Shown piece after piece: positions 24,031 to 31,932 of a stretch of 64,000 nucleotides of DNA. The position numbers and the translations under genes are program-made. Source of the DNA: Priestia abyssalis (GTDB taxonomy: Bacteria > Bacillota > Bacilli > Bacillales > Bacillaceae_H); contig NZ_KV917369.1 in NCBI RefSeq assembly GCF_002019595.1, positions 2,992,624 through 3,056,623 on the forward strand, written 5' to 3'. How positions within the stretch are numbered: position 1 is the first letter of the stretch; each line of letters opens with the position of its first letter. The notes under the pieces are model-generated. The model was given only the letters and a program-made list of their open reading frames with translations. It had not been told where the DNA came from and ran no database searches.

Positions 24031-24701
24031 ACTACTACCGTTATAAATACAGCATCCATTTCGGAGATGAGCTGCTGGATGCGCTTAATCGTTTTCCATT
24101 CCTCTTCATGTGTTTTTTGCAGTTCCTTCAACCGGCTTTTCAATTGTTTTTGCTCATAGCTGGAAAAATAATGTTTCAACATTTTTGCTTTTTCGAGTAA
24201 AAAGCATAATGTGGCCGTTTCCTTCGTCACTGCACCGTCTTCCAGCAGCTCGGCACGAATCTTTTGAACGATTGGATCTTGCGCATCGTTTTTTACTATT
24301 GTCTTACGTGTTTTAAGCAAACCAAATGTGTTTTTTTCATGGATTTCCAGCAAATCTTTTTCCGCCAAAGATGCTGTCACCGCTTCATATACATATTTCC
24401 GTTTCTTCCATCCATTATAAAAAACGGACATCCACTTTTTGAATTTTTTCGTCTTTTTGCTTTCTTGAATCATATGAAGCAGTCGATCCATCGCCTCGTT
24501 TTCAGTCTGTGTTCCTTTCTTGATTTCTATTGCATCGCGGTCGTCTAATTCAATCTTCCCTTGTAGGATTAAATCCATAAATAAGGCGCCAATACTGTAC
24601 AATTGAATGGTTTTTTCTTTTCCTGCAAAATTCCCCGGACTCTTATTATGTTTCCAGGCCAATAATAAAAATTCTTCTGCAATCGTTAAGTCATAAACCA
24701 T
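24027..24701 (-). CDS. GPP34 (GOLPH3-like) domain protein
   Basis: A 224-aa protein. LTIAEEFLLLAW at the N-terminus, then IQLYSIGALFMDLILQGKIE and the following helices match the GPP34 fold, which in eukaryotes binds PI4P. Bacterial versions are cytosolic or peripheral membrane proteins of unknown role. It ends with the hydrophobic VFITVVV, partly within an inserted repeat, so the natural C-terminus may have changed. A separate MerR gene follows on the same strand 110 bp downstream. Confidence 0.75.
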   Translation of the reverse strand: MVYDLTIAEEFLLLAWKHNKSPGNFAGKEKTIQLYSIGALFMDLILQGKIELDDRDAIEIKKGTQTENEAMDRLLHMIQESKKTKKFKKWMSVFYNGWKKRKYVYEAVTASLAEKDLLEIHEKNTFGLLKTRKTIVKNDAQDPIVQKIRAELLEDGAVTKETATLCFLLEKAKMLKHYFSSYEQKQLKSRLKELQKTHEEEWKTIKRIQQLISEMDAVFITVVV

Positions 24702-24792
24702 CTATATCCCCCACTTTGTGATTTTTTCACAATTTAGTTACTACTTATCACTTAATACTTACATTATATGTAAACATCAATAAGGATGCAAC

Positions 24793-24832
24793 AAAAAAGC
24801 ACTGGCATTGTAAACATGTCCAGTGCTTTCTT
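24793..24832 (-). terminator. Intrinsic terminator of the padR-chrA operon
   Basis: AAAAAAGCACTGG pairs with CCAGTGCTTTCTT, directly after the chrA stop codon on the minus strand. Confidence 0.85.
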
Positions 24833-24834
24833 GC

Positions 24835-26022
24835 TTATAATAAGCTAATCACATATCCTCCAACAGCCGCTGCCGCTACGACCATCCACGGGGCTGCCTT
24901 CCAATACACAAAAAGCGTAAAGGCGCCCAACGCAAGGGCAAAATCGGCTGGACTCTTGATGGCACTTGTCCAAACCGGATCATAAAGGGCAGCGAGTAAA
25001 ATACCGACAACCGCCGCATTGATTCCCATTAATGCCGCTTGAAAAGCTGGTCTCCGTCTTAGCGTGTTCCAAAACGGCAAGGTTCCAAGAACAAGCAAGA
25101 AGGATGGGAAAAACATCGCAATCGTGGCAATGAGAGCCCCTTGCCAACCCGCCATAATGGTTCCTAAATAACCGGCAAAGGTAAAGAGCGGTCCTGGTAC
25201 AGCCTGTGTCGCACCATAACCGGCGAGAAATTCTGCTTCTGTTACCCAGCCTGGCGGAACGACCTCGCGCTCCATCATCGGTAAGACAACATGCCCTCCA
25301 CCGAATACGATCGATCCGACCCGGTAAAATGTATCAACCATCGAAATCCATACGGATGGAGCCGCTTGCCTTAAAATTGGCAAACCAGCAAGCAAGCCAA
25401 AAAACAGCACCCAGGCGATGATCCCGGTTGATTTGCGTATGGTGATGACCATATCTTCCGCTGGTTTCATCTCCACCTTTTTATAAAGGATATAGCCGAT
25501 GATTCCCGCAATGATGATCGTCAAAATTTGGCCGAGAGCACTCGGATAAAACAATGTAATGAATGCTGCAATGACGGCCATGGTGATTCTTGTCCGGTCA
25601 GGCGTCAAATTTTTCCCCATTCCGAGTAACGCCTGGGCGACGACAGCAACGGCGACAATTTTCAATCCGTGGATCCAACCTGAATCAGCCGCGTCAAATC
25701 CCTGTAATACATAAGCAAAAATGATAAGTGCAATAACAGACGGCATGGTAAAGCCGACCCACGATAAAACCCCGCCTACGATGCCGCCCCGCACCATTCC
25801 AATGGAAATTCCAACCTGGCTGCTTGCCGGCCCGGGCAGGAATTGGCAAAGCGCCACTAAATCCGCATAGCTGCGATCATCAAGCCACTTTCTTTTCTTC
25901 ACATATTCATCCCGAAAATAACCGAGGTGAGCAACCGGCCCGCCAAATGACGTTAATCCGAGTTTGGTCGACACAAGCAAAATTTCAAGCCAGCGCCCCC
26001 ATAATGATGATGGTTTATTCAT
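24835..26022 (-). CDS. chrA: Chromate transporter ChrA (full-length, two-domain)
   Basis: A 395-aa CHR-superfamily transporter with two homologous halves. GLTSFGGPVAHLGYFRDEYV (about 22-41) and QFLPGPASSQVGISIG match GSIVFGGGHVVLPMMEREVV (about 236-255) and QAVPGPLFTFAGYLG. The long form expels chromate using membrane potential. It overlaps the upstream padR gene by 8 nt, so both are co-translated. PadR control of chrA is common in Bacillales. A physiological role in sulfate or other oxyanion transport is also possible. Confidence 0.9.
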   Translation of the reverse strand: MNKPSSLWGRWLEILLVSTKLGLTSFGGPVAHLGYFRDEYVKKRKWLDDRSYADLVALCQFLPGPASSQVGISIGMVRGGIVGGVLSWVGFTMPSVIALIIFAYVLQGFDAADSGWIHGLKIVAVAVVAQALLGMGKNLTPDRTRITMAVIAAFITLFYPSALGQILTIIIAGIIGYILYKKVEMKPAEDMVITIRKSTGIIAWVLFFGLLAGLPILRQAAPSVWISMVDTFYRVGSIVFGGGHVVLPMMEREVVPPGWVTEAEFLAGYGATQAVPGPLFTFAGYLGTIMAGWQGALIATIAMFFPSFLLVLGTLPFWNTLRRRPAFQAALMGINAAVVGILLAALYDPVWTSAIKSPADFALALGAFTLFVYWKAAPWMVVAAAAVGGYVISLL

Positions 26023-26335
26023 GCCTGGTATCCCCCTCTTCCTTCAATACTTCTTTTGCAAGCTCCCTAATTTGCTGTTTCGCTCCTTCAAGCATCTCAA
26101 TCCCTTTTTCCGTAATCGTGTAATATTTTCGGATTTTACCGTCCACCAATTTTTCTACCCTATGCAGCAACCCATCTTTTTCGAGCTGGTGAAATGTCGG
26201 ATAAATCGTCCCCGGACTGATTTTGTACCCATGGGACGCCAGCTCCTCGATCATATAAGCTCCGTAGACCGGTTCGATTTTCGCATGATATAAAATGTGG
26301 ATTTTGATGGAGCCTAAAAAAAATTCCCGCAGCAT
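26015..26335 (-). CDS. PadR-family regulator of chrA
   Basis: A 106-aa protein from the ATG at 26335, after AAAGGGGTG; the longer frame to 26503 is not credible. The winged helix is MLREFFLGSIKIHILYHAKI...PVYGAYMIEEL...ISPGTIYPTFHQLEKDGLL (1-60), followed by a short C-terminal helix that overlaps the chrA start. An operator-like repeat of GATATC lies 18 bp upstream. It probably represses its own operon. Confidence 0.85.
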   Translation of the reverse strand: MLREFFLGSIKIHILYHAKIEPVYGAYMIEELASHGYKISPGTIYPTFHQLEKDGLLHRVEKLVDGKIRKYYTITEKGIEMLEGAKQQIRELAKEVLKEEGDTRHE

Positions 26336-26352
26336 GCTGGACACCCCTTTCT

Positions 26353-26385
26353 GATATCGATTCTTGATATCGGATAGTGATATTA
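26353..26385. promoter_or_regulatory. Probable PadR operator
   Basis: GATATCGATTCTTGATATC is an interrupted inverted repeat, and a third half-site (GTGATAT) lies 10 bp further on. On the minus strand TATAAT-like bases (rc of 26382-26387) overlap it. Confidence 0.5.
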
Positions 26386-26440
26386 TAACAAATATGTTTT
26401 CTTCTTTTTGTAAATTGTTTGTTAAGTTTTTCACCTTTGG

Positions 26441-26743
26441 ACGATGTATTGTGTCGGTACCGCGGCGCTGACCATCAACGCCCTTTCTCCTCATATTCAT
26501 CATCCAATCGGAAACGTATGGGTGGACTTGGTGATTGGGGGTCTTCTATTCGGGTTTGGGGTCGGCATCTTATTTAAAATGGGCGCTTCATCTGGAGGCA
26601 TGGATATTTTGGCGCTTATAATTCCCTCTTTTACAAAATGGACCCCCGGCAAAACATTGTTTTGGATTAACAGTTCCATTTTACTGGCCGCCGGCTTGGT
26701 CATTGATTGGAAAGTCGCCTCCGCATTTCTTATGTTTCCATAA
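26441..26743 (+). pseudogene. YitT/YqfU-family membrane protein fragment
   Basis: About 99 codons read as the middle of a YitT-type (DUF161) protein: LVIGGLLFGFGVGILFKMGA, SSGGMDILA and FWINSSILLAAGLVIDWK. Full proteins have about 280 residues with a DUF2179 C-terminal domain. Here the N-terminal helices and the whole soluble domain are missing, and an in-frame stop lies just upstream. There is no ribosome site. Confidence 0.65.
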
Positions 26744-26944
26744 ATTTCATGGATGAAAGCTAAAAAATAAATTCACCCTTTACGATTCCCGTTATCATAG
26801 TATTTATGCGTGTGGATAAATATCCCAGCAACGTCCCTTTTCATAGCTTGATAATATTGGAAGCTCTAAAAGGTTGATAGATTACTAAGATTCATGTGAG
26901 AATAGTAGTCGTTGAGTCAAACAAAACGAGGAGGTCATCAACGT

Positions 26945-27664
26945 ATGAAAAACAGAAAACTTCGTTTCGCGACTATTATTGGAGCTATGTCATTTGGATT
27001 ATTAGCTACACAAACTCAGGCAGATGCCTCAACGATAAATTGTCCAGTATATTCAAAACAGAATGTTCAACATATGAATGTTCAAAATGTAAATAATATT
27101 GATGAGCTGTTCAAAAAATTTAATATTCAAAAACCAACAGTACAACAAGCGGCTCCTGCTCCGCAAGCATCTAACCATGTACAAGCACAGCCTGCACAGA
27201 AAGCAGCTCCTGCTCCACAAGCGAGCAAGGAAGCTCAAGCACAGCCGGCAGCAGCCAAACCAACTGCCCAAGCATCATCTGTGAGCGCATTTGAAAAGAA
27301 AGTAGTGGAGCTTGTTAACCAAGAAAGACAAAAGCAAGGTTTGCAAGCATTGCAGTTAGATACAAAATTAAGTGATGTCGCCCGTGAGAAATCAAAAGAT
27401 ATGATGAATAAAAACTATTTCAGCCATACTTCACCAACATACGGATCACCCTTCGATATGATGAAGCAATTTGGTATCCAATATCGCACAGCGGGTGAAA
27501 ACATCGCAAAAGGCCAGCAAACACCGGAAGAAGTCATGAACGGGTGGATGAACAGTAACGGTCACCGCAAAAATATTTTAAGCCCGAACTTTACACATAT
27601 TGGTGTTGGATATGTAGAAGGCAGCGGCTCAACTTATTGGACACAAATGTTCATAGGTAAATAA
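26945..27664 (+). CDS. Secreted CAP/SCP-domain protein (YkwD-like)
   Basis: A 239-aa protein from the ATG at 26945, after GAGGAGGT. It has a signal peptide (about 1-29, ending TQADA), an unstructured segment, a Pro/Ala/Gln-rich linker with repeated QAAPAPQAS/KAAPAPQASK units (about 60-110), and a C-terminal CAP domain (about 118-239). The domain motifs LVNQERQKQGLQALQLDTKL, YFSHTSPTYGSPFDMMKQFG, AGENIAKGQQTPEEVMNGWM and GHRKNIL are typical of YkwD. The family is common in Bacillus spores and envelopes; the biochemical role is unsettled. Confidence 0.88.
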   Translation: MKNRKLRFATIIGAMSFGLLATQTQADASTINCPVYSKQNVQHMNVQNVNNIDELFKKFNIQKPTVQQAAPAPQASNHVQAQPAQKAAPAPQASKEAQAQPAAAKPTAQASSVSAFEKKVVELVNQERQKQGLQALQLDTKLSDVAREKSKDMMNKNYFSHTSPTYGSPFDMMKQFGIQYRTAGENIAKGQQTPEEVMNGWMNSNGHRKNILSPNFTHIGVGYVEGSGSTYWTQMFIGK

Positions 27665-27679
27665 TGTATCGTTTATGAT

Positions 27680-27716
27680 AAAGGGAGCGTCGGAAAAAAC
27701 CTGGCGCTCCCTTTCA
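27680..27716 (+). terminator. Intrinsic terminator of the CAP gene
   Basis: AAAGGGAGCG pairs with CGCTCCCTTT around a 15-nt loop. Confidence 0.75.
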
Positions 27717-27806
27717 TATATCAGGCATTACCGGGCAATAAGCCCTCAGCTGCTGGAAGTTCCCCTTATCATTTATTGATTATCGAGGATGATACAAAAG
27801 GCATAG

Positions 27807-27837
27807 TAAAACAGCCAGCAATCCAACTGACTGTTTC
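27807..27837 (-). terminator. Intrinsic terminator
   Basis: AAACAGTCAG/CTGGCTGTTTT-type stem directly after the stop codon of the 107-aa membrane gene on the minus strand. Confidence 0.6.
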
Positions 27838-27838
27838 A

Positions 27839-28162
27839 CTAAACTAATATGCCAACGCCTGTCACGACTACTCCTAGTATTATCCAAAACATCTTTCTTG
27901 CATACCATGGCAGTAGATCGAGCAAAAAACTGAAAAGAAACATCCACCACTCGCCTGTAGATGATGTACAACCTCCCATGCCCTGTTCCTCATGGTTTTT
28001 CCTGGAATATAAAAGACCGATCATCAAAAAGGTCAACCCAAGCATCGTTACCCATGCTTTGACGAACAATAGGTCCTTTCCTTTTGTAACCAGTATGAGA
28101 ACCAAAGCTGCCACCATTAGCGTTAAAACTATATAAAACACTCTTTTGAGCATTCGTCTCAT
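27839..28162 (-). CDS. Small membrane protein, hypothetical
   Basis: A 107-aa protein from the ATG at 28162, preceded by GAGAGG; the longer frame to 28219 lacks a ribosome site. It has an N-terminal helix (about 5-27), a second helix (about 35-50), a Gly/Cys/Ser-rich loop (GMGGCTSSTGEWW) and two C-terminal hydrophobic stretches. A single cysteine is in the loop. No family was recognised. Confidence 0.5.
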   Translation of the reverse strand: MRRMLKRVFYIVLTLMVAALVLILVTKGKDLLFVKAWVTMLGLTFLMIGLLYSRKNHEEQGMGGCTSSTGEWWMFLFSFLLDLLPWYARKMFWIILGVVVTGVGILV

Positions 28163-28354
28163 GAACGTATAAATTCCTCTCTTCTTGCAGTATATTAATG
28201 TTATTTTAGTATCAATCATCCTAAGTAAACAGTGGGAATTATAGGGGATAAAAAACGACTCCCCTTTATGGAGAGCCGTACGTCTTTATATATTATATAA
28301 ATACAATTTAAGTGTTTAACATAACCTTGGCCGTGATCCCTCTTTAGGATTTTG

Positions 28355-28434
28355 AGGTCCTTGCATCTTGAATAGGCTCTCAAAGGTTCTCGTATAAGCG
28401 GTCGGGAAGAACCCGCAAAGGGGATTCCCGGCTG
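28355..28434 (+). repeat. Hairpin repeat family 1, copy G (partial)
   Basis: GTCCTTGCATCTTGAAT with CTCAAAGGTT resembles copy E, and CTCGTATAAG then TCGGGAAGAACCCGCAA and TTCCCG resembles the first hairpin of copy F. It lies just after the aroA stop codon and may serve as the aroA transcript end. Confidence 0.5.
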
Positions 28435-28439
28435 TTTAT

Positions 28440-29525
28440 TTATCTTAATTGAACAGGCATGCCTTTTAAAGCACCTATGAACTCTTTGAATTCCGGAATG
28501 TTCATTTGCTGTGCAGAGTCGGACAATGCTACTGCCGGGTCTGGATGTACTTCTGCCATGACTCCGTCTGCACCGATGGCGATGGCTGCTTTTGCACATG
28601 GAAGCAATAAATCTTTTCGGCCTGTAGAATGTGTTACGTCTACCATGACAGGTAAATGCGTTTCTTTCTTTAAGATCGGTACAGCGGAGATGTCTAACGT
28701 GTTACGCGTTGCACGCTCGTATGTGCGGATACCGCGCTCGCAAAGAATGATGTTGTTGTTTCCGCGTGACATGATGTACTCGGCCGCATTAATGAATTCT
28801 TCAATTGTCGCAGCCAATCCGCGTTTCAATAAAATTGGCTTATCAACAGAACCCGCCGCTTTTAATAATTCAAAGTTTTGCATATTGCGTGCACCAATTT
28901 GAATGACATCGACATATTGAAGTGCCGTTTCGATATCTTGCGGTGTGACGATTTCACTGATGATCGCCAAATCTAATTCATCAGCTACTTGACGCAAAAT
29001 TTGCAAACCTTCCACTCCAAGACCTTGGAAATCGTACGGGGATGTACGAGGCTTGAACGCACCGCCGCGCATTAATTTGATGCCTTGCTCCTTTAACGCC
29101 AACCCGACTTGTTTCACTTGTTCGTAGCTCTCGACCGCGCATGGTCCCATCACAAAATGAAGGTTTCCATCGCCGACTTTCTCGCCCTTGATGTCTACAA
29201 CTGTATCTTCCGCTTTCTTCTTGCGTGAAACAAGAAGTGCTTTACGATGATCATCTTCTTGAAGTTCTAAGCTTGCCTTGAAGATTTCTTTGAAAATATG
29301 TTGAATCGTCGATGTTTCGAACGGGCCGTCATGATGCTCGGCAATCATATCCAATGATTCACGCTCACGTACAGGATCAAAACGCTTCGTTCCTTGCATT
29401 TCTTTTAATTGTCCAATTTGCTGTGCGATTTTTCCTCGTTCATTCAACAAGCTCAAAATTTGTAAGTTCAACTCATCAATTTGCTTACGTAATGTTTGTA
29501 ATGTTTGGTTTTCCATTTCATTCAT
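28440..29525 (-). CDS. aroA: Bifunctional chorismate mutase/DAHP synthase
   Basis: A 361-aa enzyme of the Bacillus AroA(G) type. The N-terminal AroQ chorismate mutase (about 1-90: [20 protein letters not shown]) is fused to a type I-beta DAHP synthase (about 105-355). The DAHPS motifs are [38 protein letters not shown] and [14 protein letters not shown]. It condenses erythrose-4-phosphate with phosphoenolpyruvate, the first step of the shikimate pathway; the mutase domain provides allosteric control by chorismate/prephenate. A long T-box leader with a UUC (Phe) specifier precedes it. AGGAGGATG lies at the start. Confidence 0.95.
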   Translation of the reverse strand: MNEMENQTLQTLRKQIDELNLQILSLLNERGKIAQQIGQLKEMQGTKRFDPVRERESLDMIAEHHDGPFETSTIQHIFKEIFKASLELQEDDHRKALLVSRKKKAEDTVVDIKGEKVGDGNLHFVMGPCAVESYEQVKQVGLALKEQGIKLMRGGAFKPRTSPYDFQGLGVEGLQILRQVADELDLAIISEIVTPQDIETALQYVDVIQIGARNMQNFELLKAAGSVDKPILLKRGLAATIEEFINAAEYIMSRGNNNIILCERGIRTYERATRNTLDISAVPILKKETHLPVMVDVTHSTGRKDLLLPCAKAAIAIGADGVMAEVHPDPAVALSDSAQQMNIPEFKEFIGALKGMPVQLR

Positions 29526-29529
29526 CCTC

Positions 29530-29938
29530 CTAAATTTTCAATGATAATAAAAAAGTCCCTACTGGTTGTGCCAGTAGGGACGAATTTCTTCGCGGTACCA
29601 CCCTAATTATGAACCATTATTTGCTCATCATCAGATTGTATCGCTAAAAAACAAAACGCCCCTACTGTTAAACAGTAGGGACGAGATTTCTCGCGGTACC
29701 ACCCTAAATTATGAACATGTGTTCATCGCTCTTTCAACATAACGGCTGTTTACCGTCTTTTTCCCCGCGTTTCACACGCTTCGAAAAAGATGCTCAAGGG
29801 GTGAATTTCATGTTCCTTTTTGTACTGATTCGCACCATCCATCAGCTCTCTGAATACAGGGAAAGTGAACATTACTAACGTCCTATCATCGCTTAACTAT
29901 TTAAATTTTCGTTTTTTTCAAACTATATTGTCTTTCTT
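29530..29938 (-). promoter_or_regulatory. Phe-type T-box leader of aroA with duplicated antiterminator/terminator
   Basis: On the minus strand a single stem I region (about 29800-29905) contains AGTA, GAGAGCTGATGGATGGTG and the specifier loop end TTCACCCCTTGAGC; the specifier UUC is at 29803-29805 (Phe). Two T-box sequences AGGGTGGTACCGCG follow (29692-29705 and 29591-29604). Each has its own terminator hairpin: GTCCCTACTG/CAGTAGGGGCG plus T-run (29646-29687) and GTCCCTACTGG/CCAGTAGGGAC plus six T (29549-29583). Uncharged tRNA-Phe should favour read-through. Only one specifier stem is visible for two switch modules. Confidence 0.88.
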
Positions 29939-29945
29939 GTTTTGT

Positions 29946-29975
29946 ATTATAGTTCCGAAACAAATTGCAAGTCAA
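29946..29975 (-). promoter_or_regulatory. Sigma-A promoter of the aroA leader
   Basis: Minus-strand TTGACT (29970-29975) and TATAAT (29946-29951), separated by 18 bp. It starts transcription just before the T-box stem I. Confidence 0.75.
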
Positions 29976-30040
29976 TAGGTTTTAAGAAAAAATTTTTTGA
30001 AAGCGTTTTTATTTTTTTGAATAATTTTCTGTTTTTTTAT

Positions 30041-30115
30041 ATTCCACTTAATAACTCGGCACATCTTCATTCAATCGAGAGGCATCACAATCGGTGACCC
30101 GGACAACTTGAATTT
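30041..30115 (+). repeat. Hairpin repeat family 1, copy D (left half only)
   Basis: ATTCCACTTAATAACTCGGC, ACATCTTCATTCAATCGAGA and CCCGGACAACTTGAAT match the left half of copies A and B. The hairpin half is missing; a terminator for yqgV begins where it would be. Confidence 0.65.
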
Positions 30116-30123
30116 TCTCTCAA

Positions 30124-30161
30124 GAAAAGGGGCTGTTTTCCACACGAAAACACGCCCCCTC
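30124..30161 (-). terminator. Intrinsic terminator of the MTH1187-family gene
   Basis: AAAAGGGGCTGTTTTC pairs with GAAAACACGCCCCCT. The U-tract is on the minus strand. Confidence 0.7.
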
Positions 30162-30170
30162 TGCGATTCA

Positions 30171-30473
30171 TTACATTTTCGCCCGCACTGCTTTTAATTT
30201 ACGCTCCATTGAATGTTCCTTATCACGGCGGTCATCTATGCGGATATTCGTGCATACCCGCTGCAAACCATGCTGAAACGGAACTTCATGGATTTCTTGA
30301 ACAATTCCCAGCAAGTCCTTTAATTCTCCCTCAATCAATGTACTCATCGGTGTCAATTCATACTTGATGCGCCCTTCATGCTTTTGCAATACTTTATGTA
30401 TTTCCGCTACGTATTCACTAACACTCGGCGAAGCGGTCCCGACTGGAATGACAGTTACATCGATAATGGCCAT
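30171..30473 (-). CDS. MTH1187-family thiamine-binding protein (YqgV-like)
   Basis: A 100-aa protein from the ATG at 30473 after TGGAGGG; the longer frame to 30500 lacks a site. The MAIIDVTVIPVGTASPSVSE start and YELTPMSTLIEGELKDLLGI are typical of the ferredoxin-like MTH1187/YkoF group (DUF77), which binds thiamine or related pyrimidines. Monocistronic; the physiological ligand is not certain. Confidence 0.82.
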   Translation of the reverse strand: MAIIDVTVIPVGTASPSVSEYVAEIHKVLQKHEGRIKYELTPMSTLIEGELKDLLGIVQEIHEVPFQHGLQRVCTNIRIDDRRDKEHSMERKLKAVRAKM

Positions 30474-30597
30474 ATGATTCCCTCCAACAATTATTTTCAA
30501 GCTTTTTTAGCCTTCCCTATCATACCATACACAAAAAGAGGCTGCGAATATCTCGTTGCCTCTTCATATCTTTTCATTTGTATGTTTAAACATCCAA

Positions 30598-30629
30598 AAA
30601 AAGGGAAATGAATCTATACTTCCCCTTTT
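30598..30629 (-). terminator. Possible terminator downstream of the NlpC/P60 gene
   Basis: AAAAGGGGAA-type stem (30598-30629) with an A-run that becomes a U-run on the minus strand. A second small hairpin, AAGAGGC/GCCTCTT, lies at about 30537-30563. Confidence 0.45.
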
Positions 30630-30717
30630 GTTTAGCCTGCATTTGGTACGTTCATCGAGTGGAGGCTGACTTTATATAGATCGGTTGCCTCACATCTTGC
30701 TGTGCACAAAAATCTAC

Positions 30718-31380
30718 TCAAACGAAGCTTTTGCTTCCGATGTAGCGCTTTGACCAATAAGAGCTGCTCATTGAGGCAACACTTACCCCTTTTGAAGATG
30801 AACTGTGAATGAATTGCCCGTTTCCAATGTAAATGCCCGCGTGAGATGCACCCGGTTTATATGTTTCAAAAAAGACAATGTCACCCACTTGAGGCTTGCT
30901 AACTTTTGTCCCTTGTTTATAAATCCCCTCTACCGTACGAGACAAATTGACACCCGCTGCCTTTTCATATACATAGTTTAAATATCCGCTGCAATCAAAG
31001 CCTTTTGGTGTCGTGCCTCCCCATTTGTAAGGAGTTCCTGCATATTTCTTCGCTTCCTTGACTACTTGGGCGCTTTTATTTACGCTTACACTCGCTGTTG
31101 AAGAGCCTAATAACCGAAAAACCGTTCTGCCGGCAATTCCGTCCGCCGGTAATTTATTGGCTTTTTCAAAACGGTAGACCGCATCTTTCGTTATGTTCCC
31201 ATAGTATGTAGTCGTGTTCCCTTTAAAATAGCCTTTTTTCTTTAATGCTTCCTGTAATTGTTTCACATCTGCATGGTTCATGCCTGGTTTCAATGTCATG
31301 TCTCCCATTTTGGCATGGCCGATTGTTGGCAATAATGTCAGCGTAGAACATAACGCCAAAGAATATATAAACTTTTTCAT
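30718..31380 (-). CDS. Secreted NlpC/P60 endopeptidase with peptidoglycan-binding domain
   Basis: A 220-aa cell-wall hydrolase: signal peptide (about 1-23, IGHA cleavage), PG_binding_1 domain (about 30-92: LKPGMNHADVKQLQEALKK) and NlpC/P60 domain (about 104-220). The catalytic Cys is in GFDCSGYLNYVY, the His in ASHAGIYIG and a third polar residue in QFIHSSSS. It cleaves gamma-D-Glu-meso-DAP bonds. A WalR-type site TGTTAC-N5-TGTTAC at 31464-31480 suggests control by the essential WalRK system, as for autolysins of B. subtilis. Confidence 0.92.
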   Translation of the reverse strand: MKKFIYSLALCSTLTLLPTIGHAKMGDMTLKPGMNHADVKQLQEALKKKGYFKGNTTTYYGNITKDAVYRFEKANKLPADGIAGRTVFRLLGSSTASVSVNKSAQVVKEAKKYAGTPYKWGGTTPKGFDCSGYLNYVYEKAAGVNLSRTVEGIYKQGTKVSKPQVGDIVFFETYKPGASHAGIYIGNGQFIHSSSSKGVSVASMSSSYWSKRYIGSKSFV

Positions 31381-31441
31381 AAAAGATTTCCTCCAAAGTT
31401 AGAATCTACTAAACTTGAACGCTTACATTCTATCAATGCAA

Positions 31442-31480
31442 TGTTACAAAGCAAGAACGTTTATGTTACAAAAATGTTAC
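31442..31480. promoter_or_regulatory. WalR (YycF) box upstream of the cell-wall hydrolase
   Basis: TGTTAC-AAAAA-TGTTAC at 31464-31480 fits the WalR consensus TGTWAH-N5-TGTWAH on both strands; a further TGTTACA is at 31442-31448. On the minus strand TTGCTT and TAGAAT, 16 bp apart, could form the promoter downstream of the box. Confidence 0.7.
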
Positions 31481-31499
31481 AATTTTCGACACCATTCTA

Positions 31500-31890
31500 T
31501 GTACCTATTTATAACACTAAACTAAAGGCTAGTATTTTTATTAAAAAGAGGATCAAATATGTATGTAAAATCTGTCTGACTGCTCACTTCAAATAAAGAG
31601 AAAAGCGCTGTCATTTATGCAAAAAGATGCACATATAAAGCACAAAATAGGAATGATTGACTGAACCATCCTCCCTGATTTTTATAATCGGGCGGCAGGC
31701 ATTCCCCAATTGAACGTTCTACGAAAGATAAAATAGTTTTCTGAAATAATGAATACCTTTAAAGCTTTCTATCTTTCTTTTCACAGACAAAAAATATTTT
31801 ACCATAATAGCTGTATTTTCACTACAAGCATATTACCATTTGAATGTACAAAGTAAAATGGTAAGCTCTACTGTTTGTTCAGCCTGGATA
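31500..31890. other. Gene-free stretch, no feature identified
   Basis: I read both strands of this roughly 390-bp AT-rich interval between the NlpC/P60 gene and the NSS transporter and saw no coding frame, RNA motif or repeat I could support. Confidence 0.5.
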
Positions 31891-31930
31891 AAACAAAACG
31901 AACGGCCCTTCTGAAAAAGGCCGTTCGCTT
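31891..31930 (-). terminator. Intrinsic terminator of the NSS transporter gene
   Basis: CGAACGGCC pairs with GGCCGTTCG; a U-rich stretch follows on the minus strand. Confidence 0.8.
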
Positions 31931-31932
31931 TG

